The notes beneath the pieces were generated by a model. The model was not told where the DNA came from, ran no database searches, and saw only the letters and a list, made by a program, of their open reading frames with translations. A stretch of DNA of 64,000 bases from Altibacter sp. HG106 (GTDB lineage Bacteria; Bacteroidota; Bacteroidia; Flavobacteriales; Flavobacteriaceae): NCBI RefSeq assembly GCF_028561755.1, contig NZ_JAQQTD010000005.1, forward strand, positions 186,001 to 250,000, read 5' to 3'. Numbering within the stretch: the first letter of the stretch is position 1; every line of letters begins with the position of its first letter. The position numbers and the translations under genes are program-made. Positions 17,735 through 26,312 of this stretch are shown piece after piece.

Positions 17735-19231
17735 ATGGAAAGTAAAGACATCGACCCCAAAGAGCCACAGAATGAACAAATTGTAGAAAATGAAGAATTG
17801 AATATTCTGGAAGCCCTGGTTCCCGTCGTTGCTTTGGTTGCCATGCTATTCTACAATGTATTTTATGCCTTTGGCGATGATGCGCTCAGCGGAAGTAATC
17901 AATTTATCTTGCTACTGGGAGCGGCTGTAGCAGCGCTTGTTGGTGCCTTTAACGAGGTAAGTTATAAGCAAATGCTCTCTGAAGTTGCCGAAAATGTACG
18001 AAGCACCACAGGCGCTATCCTTATTCTTCTAATGGTAGGCGCCTTAGCCGGAACCTGGATGATCAGCGGCATCATCCCTACGATGATTTATTACGGGATG
18101 CAGGTACTAAATCCGACTATCTTTTTAGCCTCCTGCGTGATCATTTGTGCCATCATTTCGATTGCTACTGGAAGCAGTTGGACGACGTCGGCTACGGTAG
18201 GTATCGCGCTTATTGGTATTGCTGATGCCTTAGGGATTTCCCTCGGAATGACCGCCGGAGCGGTGCTTTCGGGAGCCTATTTTGGCGATAAGTTATCGCC
18301 TATGAGTGATACCACAAATCTCGCTCCTGCCATGGCTGGTACCGATCTGTTTACGCACATAAGGTATATGACCTTTACAACGGTCCCCACCATCATCATA
18401 ACGCTTATCGTTTTTATCATTATTGGGTTTGGACTCGAACCTGAAGGTGCCGCCGATACGGCCTCGATCCTAGAATCTATTGAAGCCTCATTTTATATTA
18501 GTCCGTGGCTCTTCGTAGTACCTGTTATTGTCATTCTTATGATCATTCGTAAAACCCCACCCCTCATCGCACTCTTAGCCGGAACACTTTTGGGTGCCGC
18601 GGCGGCAGTGATCTTTCAGCCGGAGATCGTCACTACTATTGGAGGCGGAGAACAATTAGATTTCGTTACAGGTTACAAAGGAATTATGAATGCTATTACT
18701 GTGGATACGGCCGTCGCCACCGATAATGAAGCCCTAAGCGATTTGTTTTCCGCTGGCGGAATGAGTGGTATGTTAGGTACGATTTGGTTGATCATCTGCG
18801 CCATGGTTTTTGGTGGTGTCATGGATGCCATTGGCGCCTTATCCCGAATCAGTAAAGCCTTATTGTCATTGTTTCATACCACATTCGGACTCTTTGCCAG
18901 TACCGTGGCCAGTTGCTTGGCGCTTAACGTTACGGCTTCTGATCAATATTTGGCGATAGTAGTACCCGGAAAAATGTACGCTAAAGCGTACCAAGAAAAA
19001 GGACTTGCTCCCGAAAACCTCTCACGTACATTGGAAGATAGCGGAACGGTTACTTCGGTTCTAGTTCCTTGGAATACCTGTGGTGCCTATCAAAGTGGTG
19101 TACTGGGAGTACCCGTGGTAGATTATTTTGCCTTTGCGATTTTCAATTGGTTGAGTCCCTTTATGACCTTACTCTTTGCAGCCTTCCGAATAAAAATTAG
19201 AGAACTCACCACTCGAAAGGAAACGGCTTAA
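17735..19231 (+). CDS. nhaC: Na+/H+ antiporter, NhaC family
   Basis: Inner-membrane antiporter that extrudes Na+ in exchange for protons (malate-lactate exchange is an alternative role in this family). The 498 residues form about 11-12 hydrophobic segments. Family motifs visible are AISIATGSSWTTSATVGIALIG, SGAYFGDKLSPMSDTTNLAP and LALNVTASDQYLAIVVPGKMY. The last resembles the conserved NhaC segment N-x-DQY. A short acidic cytoplasmic N-terminus precedes the first membrane span. Single-gene unit. Ion specificity is inferred from the family only. Confidence 0.9.
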   Translation: MESKDIDPKEPQNEQIVENEELNILEALVPVVALVAMLFYNVFYAFGDDALSGSNQFILLLGAAVAALVGAFNEVSYKQMLSEVAENVRSTTGAILILLMVGALAGTWMISGIIPTMIYYGMQVLNPTIFLASCVIICAIISIATGSSWTTSATVGIALIGIADALGISLGMTAGAVLSGAYFGDKLSPMSDTTNLAPAMAGTDLFTHIRYMTFTTVPTIIITLIVFIIIGFGLEPEGAADTASILESIEASFYISPWLFVVPVIVILMIIRKTPPLIALLAGTLLGAAAAVIFQPEIVTTIGGGEQLDFVTGYKGIMNAITVDTAVATDNEALSDLFSAGGMSGMLGTIWLIICAMVFGGVMDAIGALSRISKALLSLFHTTFGLFASTVASCLALNVTASDQYLAIVVPGKMYAKAYQEKGLAPENLSRTLEDSGTVTSVLVPWNTCGAYQSGVLGVPVVDYFAFAIFNWLSPFMTLLFAAFRIKIRELTTRKETA

Positions 19232-19292
19232 TTTCCATAGAATTCAATAAGATTTCAGCGTTGATTTTCTTTAGAATGCTGTCTCGTTTTTC

Positions 19293-19300
19293 TACTTTTG
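19293..19300 (+). promoter_or_regulatory. -7 box of the peroxiredoxin gene
   Basis: TACTTTTG, a perfect TAnnTTTG match, 38 bp upstream of the ATG at 19339. No TTG is found at the usual -33 distance, which may mean activator dependence. Confidence 0.5.
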
Positions 19301-19338
19301 CCGACTGAAAAACAAGTACCCATACTAAAAGAAAAAAC

Positions 19339-19983
19339 ATGGCTTTAGTCGGAAAAAAATTTCCAAACCAATCTGTAACCGCGATCGATAAAACCGGGCG
19401 TAATCAGAAGATAAACCTCTTCGAATTAGCCCAACAAGAAAAGAAAAAAGTGATCTTATTTTGGTACCCCAAAGATTTCACTTTTGTATGTCCCACTGAA
19501 TTACATGCCTTTCAATCGATGCTTTCAGAATTCGAAAAAAGAAACACCCTTGTTATTGGAGCGTCTTGCGATACTCCTGAAGTACATTTTGCGTGGCTCA
19601 ACACCCCAAAAAATCATGGCGGGATTGAAGGAGTTACCTATCCGTTGATCGCAGACAGCAATAGAAACCTTTCTTCTCAACTAGGAATTTTAGACATTAC
19701 GGACGAACATATTGATGAGCAAACGGGAGTTTATACCGTTGAAGGTGACAACGTAACCTACCGCGCCACCTTCATTATTGATGAAGAAGGTACCGTAGTT
19801 CACGAAAGTGTGAACCATATGCCGCTAGGACGTAATGTTGCGGAATTTATTCGCCTTATCGATGCCTATACGCATGTGCAGCGAAACGGAGAAGTGTGCC
19901 CCGCCAATTGGCAAGAAGGCGCTACCGCGATGCATGCCGATCGCGAAGGGGTAGCCACTTACTTGAGCGAGCACATGAATTAG
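19339..19983 (+). CDS. AhpC/TSA-type 2-Cys peroxiredoxin
   Basis: Reduces hydrogen peroxide and alkyl hydroperoxides in the cytoplasm. The 214 residues have the peroxidatic Cys in DFTFVCPTELHAF (about residue 50) and the resolving Cys in GEVCPANW (about 175), with the conserved Arg in the RATFIIDEEG context. The tail beyond VCPANW is short. Reductant (AhpF, thioredoxin) is not in the window. Followed by its own terminator. Confidence 0.93.
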   Translation: MALVGKKFPNQSVTAIDKTGRNQKINLFELAQQEKKKVILFWYPKDFTFVCPTELHAFQSMLSEFEKRNTLVIGASCDTPEVHFAWLNTPKNHGGIEGVTYPLIADSNRNLSSQLGILDITDEHIDEQTGVYTVEGDNVTYRATFIIDEEGTVVHESVNHMPLGRNVAEFIRLIDAYTHVQRNGEVCPANWQEGATAMHADREGVATYLSEHMN

Positions 19984-20004
19984 CGCTTTATACGCTACTG
20001 CATT

Positions 20005-20036
20005 AAAGCCCTGCCGTTTTGGTGGGGCTTTTTTTA
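20005..20036 (+). terminator. Terminator of the peroxiredoxin gene
   Basis: AAAGCCC (20005-20011) and GGGCTTT (20025-20031) form the main stem, with inner TGCC/GGTG pairing, followed by TTTTTT. It ends just before the ACCC-N4-GGGT box at 20041. Confidence 0.8.
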
Positions 20037-20040
20037 TAAT

Positions 20041-20088
20041 ATCACCCAAACGGGTACTATCACATCCTATCCTATTTTAATATTTTAC
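20041..20088 (+). promoter_or_regulatory. ACCC-N4-GGGT operator upstream of the histidine kinase gene
   Basis: ATCACCC-AAAC-GGGTACT at 20041-20058, the first of three copies of a shared box. Its centre (20049.5) lies 38.5 bp before position 20088, the end of the weak -7-like box TATTTTAC (20081-20088). That is the same spacing as at the perfect promoters near 27690 and 28690. The distance to the TTG start codon is 92 bp. Suggests autoregulation of the two-component system. Confidence 0.5.
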
Positions 20089-20149
20089 GGAATTCTCAAA
20101 GTAATAGTTTTCAGAATTTTCTAATTTTAAGAACACTAACTAACTCAAA

Positions 20150-23100
20150 TTGCGACTACTACCCTATTTCCTGATGTGTTTGTTCCCTATGATTGGTCAA
20201 ACACCCTCCTATCAGTTCCAACACTTCGGGATAAATGAAGGCCTTTCGCAAATAAGTCTACACGATCTTGAATTCGATAAAACCGGACATCTTTGGATCG
20301 CTACCAACAATGGAATCGATCGATTTGATGGGCTACATTTTGTCAATTTTCAACAGCAGATCGACACCACTAAAAACAGCTTGGTCTTCAATGAAGTGAG
20401 TCATATCATCCAAGATCAGCAAGAAAATATGTGGTTTGCCACGCGACAAGGTCTTTCCAAATACGACCCCAGAGTACAAAAATTTACAAATTTTGAATAC
20501 AAAAAAAATTGCGACACCTGTATCGTACATCCTGCCATCAGTTTTTTGAAAGAAAAAGATGCGTATATCTATATTGGGACGGTAGGCGGACTCTCACGCA
20601 TCCATAAATCGACACTTGAAATTGTGTCATGGCCGTATCAGGAAGGAATGCAGAATGGCCCGAGGAAAACGGCTATTCGTCAACTTGAATTTTTGGAAGA
20701 TGGTCGCTTACTCATTATTTCTCAGGTGGGAATTTCAATTTTCAATCCCACAACAGAAACCTTTAAAGCGATTACGACGGAACACGGACTTCCGGAAAAC
20801 AAATTACAATCGATCTACCGAGATTCGAAAAATAATTACTGGATAGGATGCGAAACCAAAGGATTGCTAAAGCTAACAGGAACTTGGGATGACCCTAGCT
20901 TTCGTCATTATCCACCCGATCCTGAAACAGGTCCTTCGCACGGCTTTATTTATGAAATAACGGAAGATCAACACGGAGTCCTGTGGCTTGCCACCTTTAA
21001 CGGGGTGACCTTGTTCAATCCACAGAACGAGGAATTTAAGTACCTGTATCACAACCCCAATGATAAAGGATCTATTAGTTCTAATCAGGTGTTTGGTATA
21101 CAACGTGATGTGCATAATAGAATGTGGCTAGCCACTATTTCGGGGCTCGATGTATACGACCCGTATTTAAATCAGTTTCGGTATCAAACCGCAATTCCGG
21201 GAGAGAAGAACAGCTTGTCAGGCAACAAGACCTTTTCCATTTTTGAAGATTCAAAAGGATATCTATGGATCGGTAATTATGAGAATGGCCTCACCATTAT
21301 TCCGCCCAAAAATACAGACCAAGATTATTTTCATATCACATCGGGAACAGGGCCGGATCAATTATCTGGACCTCAGGTACTGGGGATTGAAGAGGACCAC
21401 CTGGGCAGGATCTGGTTAGCTACCTTCAATGGGGTGAACATCGTAGATTGGCCCGATCGAACTTCCGATAACTATACCATTTCAAAACTCGATCTCACGT
21501 CGGTTCCCAACAATCCTCACCTCACGCAATACGAGTATTTTGTACGAAGAGGAACCAACAGAGATATGTGGATTGGCACCCATGGCGCTGGTCTAATACG
21601 CGTAATGGATGACGGGAGTCTTCAGCAATATAGTCATCAAGAACGGCCGCATGGTATTGCAGAAAACAGCATTCTTTCCATAGGATTTGATGCTGAAGAA
21701 AGAATCTGGGTAGGAACGCCAGCACTGGGCTTTGGCGTGATTGAAGACTACGAAAATGCGCGTTCCTTCAAAAGAATTCCTGGGAACACAGTAGTCGCAA
21801 AACACGGTGTGCATGGGATCTTTTTTAAGGATGAAAAGGAAGTATTGATGACCACCGGGGCCGGTATCTTTCAAATCGATGAGAAAGAAGCGTTATTTAC
21901 TTCGTCCACACCTGACTTCAAACAACACACCGAAGCCAATGGTCTTAGCGATAATATTGTGTACACCATGGTTCAAACAGATGTTGATGAATATTGGTTC
22001 AGTACGGGAAACGGACTCACAAGGTGGAACACACAATCGAACGTCTTCACCCCATATACAAAGGAATTTGGTCACAAGCTTCGGGATTTCAATCAAGGCG
22101 CCGCTGCGCTGACAAAAGATGGAACCTTGTATTTTGGAACTACAGGATTGTTGTCGTTTACCCCTTCATCTATCCAGGAAAACACAGTAGCCCCCACAAT
22201 CTATTTTTCAGACTTACGCATCTTGAATCAACCTGTCCCCATTTCCGAAGAACAAACGGGCGGCTTTTCACTCCCTTCCACATTACGCTACTTGGAGGGG
22301 TTTTCCTTACAACCTCAAGACAAGATTTTTTCCATTGCCATCTCCGCTGTAAATCACACCTTACCGGAAGAAACCTTATATGCGTATCAATTACAAGGTT
22401 TCGATCCCGATTGGATCTATACCAAAGATCCTGTCATTACGCGATCGAATCTCGATCCGGGCACCTACACCCTGATGGCCAAAGCGGCTAATAACAATCA
22501 GGTTTGGAGTGAGCCTGTGACACTTTCGATAGAAATTCTACCGCCCTGGTGGCGCACATGGTGGGCCTACGTTCTATTTGTGCTATTAGCGGTGGGAAGC
22601 GTTTATTTATTGCTGAAACTACGATTGCAACAAGAGCGTCGGTTAGAATTGGCACGCGCTCAAGAGCGTGAAATCTTTCGAAAACGAAGCTCCCGTGATT
22701 TTCATGATGAAGCCGGAACAAAGATCACGCGCATTTCACTAATCACGGAACTCGCTAAACTGAATAACAAAGACAATCCTGAACTTCAAGAACACCTACT
22801 CCAAATAGAAAATAACCTCCACGATCTCAATAACGGCATGCGCGATTTTATTTGGACCTTAGACCCCACCAAAGATAACGCGTACGATACCTTAACACGA
22901 TTTACGGAATTTGCTGGTAATTTTTGTGAGTATGCTGGTATTCAGTTTCGATCGCAACATATATCTGATCATCTCAAAGAGAAGGAACTTAACATGGCAG
23001 AGCGACGCCATTTATTACTAATCCTTAAAGAAGCGCTCAACAACAGCGTGAAGCATGGCCGACCAACCATTATTGATTGTATCATAGACGCCAAACCTGG

Positions 23101-23287
23101 AAAACTGAAGGTTACCTTAAAAGACAACGGAAATGGATTCGACCCACTCGCCTCGAACAAGGGCAACGGACTAACCAATATGAATGAGCGCGCCCAAGCA
23201 CTGGGCGGTGCACTCACCATCAATTCGGTGGTGAATGGGGGCACCCAACTGGTACTCACCTTAGAAACTACCCGACTGAGTAAGTAG
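20150..23287 (+). CDS. Histidine kinase with beta-propeller sensor (Reg_prop, Y_Y_Y)
   Basis: Membrane sensor kinase of 1045 residues. In order: signal peptide; about a dozen two-bladed-propeller strand repeats (about 25-680) with signatures such as GHLWIATNNGIDRFDG and GYLWIGNYENGLTI; a Y_Y_Y domain (about 710-800, ending YTLMAKAANNNQVWSEP); one membrane span (WWRTWWAYVLFVLLAVGSVY); a HisKA_3 H-box DFHDEAGTKITR; and an HATPase N-box EALNNSVKH with G-box DNGNGFDP. The only in-frame start giving a full signal peptide is TTG at 20150; the next is ATG at 20174. The HisKA_3 type pairs with NarL/LuxR regulators, and the next gene (34 bp on) is one. The ligand is unknown. Confidence 0.9.
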   Translation: MRLLPYFLMCLFPMIGQTPSYQFQHFGINEGLSQISLHDLEFDKTGHLWIATNNGIDRFDGLHFVNFQQQIDTTKNSLVFNEVSHIIQDQQENMWFATRQGLSKYDPRVQKFTNFEYKKNCDTCIVHPAISFLKEKDAYIYIGTVGGLSRIHKSTLEIVSWPYQEGMQNGPRKTAIRQLEFLEDGRLLIISQVGISIFNPTTETFKAITTEHGLPENKLQSIYRDSKNNYWIGCETKGLLKLTGTWDDPSFRHYPPDPETGPSHGFIYEITEDQHGVLWLATFNGVTLFNPQNEEFKYLYHNPNDKGSISSNQVFGIQRDVHNRMWLATISGLDVYDPYLNQFRYQTAIPGEKNSLSGNKTFSIFEDSKGYLWIGNYENGLTIIPPKNTDQDYFHITSGTGPDQLSGPQVLGIEEDHLGRIWLATFNGVNIVDWPDRTSDNYTISKLDLTSVPNNPHLTQYEYFVRRGTNRDMWIGTHGAGLIRVMDDGSLQQYSHQERPHGIAENSILSIGFDAEERIWVGTPALGFGVIEDYENARSFKRIPGNTVVAKHGVHGIFFKDEKEVLMTTGAGIFQIDEKEALFTSSTPDFKQHTEANGLSDNIVYTMVQTDVDEYWFSTGNGLTRWNTQSNVFTPYTKEFGHKLRDFNQGAAALTKDGTLYFGTTGLLSFTPSSIQENTVAPTIYFSDLRILNQPVPISEEQTGGFSLPSTLRYLEGFSLQPQDKIFSIAISAVNHTLPEETLYAYQLQGFDPDWIYTKDPVITRSNLDPGTYTLMAKAANNNQVWSEPVTLSIEILPPWWRTWWAYVLFVLLAVGSVYLLLKLRLQQERRLELARAQEREIFRKRSSRDFHDEAGTKITRISLITELAKLNNKDNPELQEHLLQIENNLHDLNNGMRDFIWTLDPTKDNAYDTLTRFTEFAGNFCEYAGIQFRSQHISDHLKEKELNMAERRHLLLILKEALNNSVKHGRPTIIDCIIDAKPGKLKVTLKDNGNGFDPLASNKGNGLTNMNERAQALGGALTINSVVNGGTQLVLTLETTRLSK

Positions 23288-23320
23288 CAACTCACTGATT
23301 TTAAGTACCTTTAGCTGAAC

Positions 23321-23953
23321 ATGACCCATACACCTTCCATAAAGATCTGTATTATTGAAGATGATGCCCTTATTCTGAAATCGCTACAACAGGTGTTGAA
23401 TAATGCGGAAGGTTATTCCGTAACAGGCACTTTTTTTTCTGCAGAAGCTGCCTTGGAAAATTTGAAAGAACATCATCCGGATGTTTTATTACTGGATATT
23501 GATCTTCCGGGCATGAGCGGCATAGAAGCGATTCCGAAGCTACACAAGTTACAACCTGAGCTTAACATCGTAATGCTTACCGTTCACGAGGAGTCGGAAA
23601 TAGTTTTCTCAGCCTTGCGACAAGGTGCCGTAGGGTATTTGGTGAAGGGTAGTAATTCAAAGTTCTTGTTACAAGGTATTTCAGAAGTATTTGACGGCGG
23701 CGCGCCTATGAGTCCGTCGATCGCACGGCAAGTTATCGCTTCTTTTACCATGTCGAAGGAAACGAGTTTAAGTGATCGTGAATTAGAAGTACTCCAAAAA
23801 TTAAGCAATGGAACCAATAACAAGCAGATCGCCGAAGATTTGTTTGTTTCCACCAATACGGTGAAAGCTCATATCAAGAATATTTATAAAAAATTACATG
23901 TTCATTCACGTGCTGAAGCCGTTAGCAAAGCCATCAAGAAAGGTTGGATTTAA
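23321..23953 (+). CDS. NarL/LuxR-family response regulator
   Basis: The 210-residue partner of the preceding kinase. The receiver domain has the acidic pair EDD (13-15), phospho-acceptor Asp59 in LLLDIDLPGMSG, the Thr of MLTVHEE and the Lys of YLVKGSN. The C-terminal LuxR-type HTH (about 148-205) reads LSDRELEVLQKLSNGTNNKQ ... TVKAHIKNIYKKLHVHSRAEA. Co-transcribed with the kinase. Likely target sites are the ACCC-N4-GGGT boxes at 20041, 27694 and 28679 (inference). Confidence 0.92.
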   Translation: MTHTPSIKICIIEDDALILKSLQQVLNNAEGYSVTGTFFSAEAALENLKEHHPDVLLLDIDLPGMSGIEAIPKLHKLQPELNIVMLTVHEESEIVFSALRQGAVGYLVKGSNSKFLLQGISEVFDGGAPMSPSIARQVIASFTMSKETSLSDRELEVLQKLSNGTNNKQIAEDLFVSTNTVKAHIKNIYKKLHVHSRAEAVSKAIKKGWI

Positions 23954-23999
23954 ACGATGCCACACGGTTGAACAGCAGTAAACGCTAAAAACATTTTCC

Positions 24000-24686
24000 A
24001 TGAAACCCTGCTACATAGTGTTCGTCATCCTTCTATCCTCAACCGTAGTAAACGCACAGAATTTTACCGGTAGTTTTGACCTCATCGTCTCCCAATTATA
24101 CAAAAATGGAAAGGAGAGCGTCGATACACTTTCCTATTATTTTGGAACCGAAAAAACAGCGCTTGTAATTCACGCAAGAGGCAATCAACCCGACCTGCGG
24201 CTGGTTTTTCATGAGGCGGATAGCACGATTACCGGACTGTACGAACAACAGGGTAAAAAAGGGGGATACATTCTTCCCATGAACAAAAAATATTGGCCCG
24301 CCATGCAATATGCGCTCACTGATTATGGCACGGGGCCAAGAACAGAGCTCACTACCACCACCAGTCAGAAGAAAATCAACGATACCCTGTGTACGGAAAT
24401 GGGCTGTGACAATGAAGCCTATTCAGGCACGTTATGGGTTGCAGACGAGATTGAACTCAGTTTCGTACAGGTATTGGCCTATCAAGGCGTAGGCGCCGGC
24501 GAAGATATCAGTCATATTGAAATGATAGCCAATTGCGGTGTGCAGGGATTTGTGATGCAAATGACGCTGAAGAGCAAGCTTGGCAAAGCAGATGTCGTTC
24601 TTCACGTTGAAAACCTGCGCGATACCGTTCCCAAAGGTATTTTCGATAGAAGTGAGCATCAACTCAGTGATCTTCGGAAGCAGTAA
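24000..24686 (+). CDS. Secreted DUF4412-like protein
   Basis: Function unknown. 228 residues with a signal peptide (MKPCYIVFVILLSSTVVNAQ). The body (FTGSFDLIVSQLYKNGKESVDTLSYYFGTEKTALVI...) has the pattern of DUF4412 proteins, small periplasmic beta-rich proteins of Bacteroidota. Two Cys lie close together (DTLCTEMGCDNEA). It follows the response regulator gene by 46 bp on the same strand without a terminator, so it may be part of the same transcript. Confidence 0.6.
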   Translation: MKPCYIVFVILLSSTVVNAQNFTGSFDLIVSQLYKNGKESVDTLSYYFGTEKTALVIHARGNQPDLRLVFHEADSTITGLYEQQGKKGGYILPMNKKYWPAMQYALTDYGTGPRTELTTTTSQKKINDTLCTEMGCDNEAYSGTLWVADEIELSFVQVLAYQGVGAGEDISHIEMIANCGVQGFVMQMTLKSKLGKADVVLHVENLRDTVPKGIFDRSEHQLSDLRKQ

Positions 24687-24688
24687 TA

Positions 24689-24719
24689 TTTTGGGGCTTT
24701 CCTTCGGAAAGCCCCAAAA
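24689..24719. terminator. Perfect 14-bp hairpin between convergent genes
   Basis: TTTTGGGGCTTTCC (24689-24702), loop TTC, GGAAAGCCCCAAAA (24706-24719). It lies between the convergent DUF4412 and beta-helix genes. Each strand has its T-rich part inside the stem, not after it, so it is a bidirectional terminator of atypical form. Confidence 0.7.
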
Positions 24720-24741
24720 CTAAAATCCGTTTTTAATTATG

Positions 24742-26298
24742 CTATTCGAACTTACAATTACGAGCAACCACTCCTTTTAGTCCCGGTGTCGCATTGGGAA
24801 CCGCTTCGGAATATTGTGGCACCGGATAGCCTTTAATTCGCAACCCCGAAACAATCACATTCCCTCCATCGCCAACATTCAACGCGTAGTCACGCACAGA
24901 AACTTTTACAGAGGCACTGTTCAATGAGGTTCCCGAGGGATTTACCATGATCATCTGAGGTGAAACCATATATGAATTAGGTGTTTGCTGAATCATTTGT
25001 GAAGGTGAAAATTGAACTCCATTAACAAGCAAGGCGGGTACTCTCGCTTTCGTTGGGTCACTAAAGGTAGTGGGATCGCTATAATCAAGTATCGGCTTTT
25101 GATTTGGATGAAGCGGACCGTTAGAACGATAGATACCTGCCCCTAATTCGGTAAACGTGACATTGGAAGCAATGGATTCCATTCCTTCGAAAACAGCTTG
25201 ATGAGCATTTTCTGCCTGAATACGAAGTGTGGGCAAGTTGGCCGTCACCTTCAAATCCATGATGGTTTCCTGACGATAAATACCATCTTTGATAATTATC
25301 GTTACCGAACTGCCTTTTACTCGTTTGGCTTGCGCCACGGCTAACGCCTTTTTTAAAGTAGCGAATGGATCCGCAGCGGTTCCCGAATTTCCGTCGCTAC
25401 CGGTGGTGGCAATGTAAATGGTTTCATCACTATTTGTAGCATCGTCATCATTGTCGGCAGGGGTGCTATCGGGAATTTCAAAATCGGCAAAAGCAGGGTC
25501 ACTGGTATCCACATACGAGGGCGAGTCGCATAAGCATAACTCATCAAAGAATACCTCGCTCCCATCGCTACTTTTAAATTCCATCGCTAATTGCACCGGA
25601 TTCATTCCCGTAGGTTGCCCATTCGGAAATCCTTTCCCCACTAAATACAATTGAATGAACATTTGAGAGGGCTCTAATCCTTCAAAGAAATATATCGGGA
25701 TTTTGAACGGCGTCCAGGTAGCGGTATTTTTAAAGATGACCGCGGAAGCCTCTCCGGGCCGCACTCCGCCTGCTACTTGCTCTGGATTCCTGGTGGTTAC
25801 AAAGGTATTGATCCACGCCTTATCACCTTTTTTAAAATTGGCTTTATAGTAGCCACAAAGGGCACCAAAAGTGGGTGTTATAGGAAAAAATAGGTCTTTC
25901 ATAAGGGCTGCCTGGTTTTGAGCAAGTATCGCATCCTCACAATTTCCCTCACACGTAAAGACATAGCCACTAAAGGCACTCTCCCGAATCATTTGCTTGT
26001 ACTGCTCTGGCATTCGTGCCCAATCCGCAGGTTTTTTTTCCGCAAGGAAATCGGCAATACTCACATTCTTTATTTGGAGTCCGTAACCCACTTTTCCGGG
26101 TACTCGAAAGGTATTCCGAAAATCATAACCGGCCATGGCACTGGCGCCACCCTCCTTCCCAGCGATATTGGACCCGGCCCAATCTACCGCCTTATCATTA
26201 TTTTTCCATTGCTCGAAATTACCATTGGGTATTTGACAATCTTGGGCATACAACGACAGCACACAAAATACATTTAAGAGTAGTATAAATCTTTTCAT
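24742..26298 (-). CDS. Secreted PCMD-like / beta-helix protein
   Basis: 518 residues, signal peptide MKRFILLLNVFCVLSLYAQ. Residues about 20-255 (IPNGNFEQWKNNDKAVDWAG ... VFFDELCLCD) resemble the N-terminal carbohydrate-module-like domain that precedes many Bacteroidota surface proteins. After an acidic Asp/Asn linker, residues about 290-518 start with IYIATTGSDGNSGTAADPFA, the usual entry into a right-handed parallel beta-helix (DUF1565 type). The helix region is short and stops at ARNCKFE, so it may be C-terminally truncated compared with typical members. Second gene of the OmpA operon (14 bp after it). Substrate unknown. Confidence 0.65.
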   Translation of the reverse strand: MKRFILLLNVFCVLSLYAQDCQIPNGNFEQWKNNDKAVDWAGSNIAGKEGGASAMAGYDFRNTFRVPGKVGYGLQIKNVSIADFLAEKKPADWARMPEQYKQMIRESAFSGYVFTCEGNCEDAILAQNQAALMKDLFFPITPTFGALCGYYKANFKKGDKAWINTFVTTRNPEQVAGGVRPGEASAVIFKNTATWTPFKIPIYFFEGLEPSQMFIQLYLVGKGFPNGQPTGMNPVQLAMEFKSSDGSEVFFDELCLCDSPSYVDTSDPAFADFEIPDSTPADNDDDATNSDETIYIATTGSDGNSGTAADPFATLKKALAVAQAKRVKGSSVTIIIKDGIYRQETIMDLKVTANLPTLRIQAENAHQAVFEGMESIASNVTFTELGAGIYRSNGPLHPNQKPILDYSDPTTFSDPTKARVPALLVNGVQFSPSQMIQQTPNSYMVSPQMIMVNPSGTSLNSASVKVSVRDYALNVGDGGNVIVSGLRIKGYPVPQYSEAVPNATPGLKGVVARNCKFE

Positions 26299-26312
26299 GA
26301 TCCTTGAATGAA

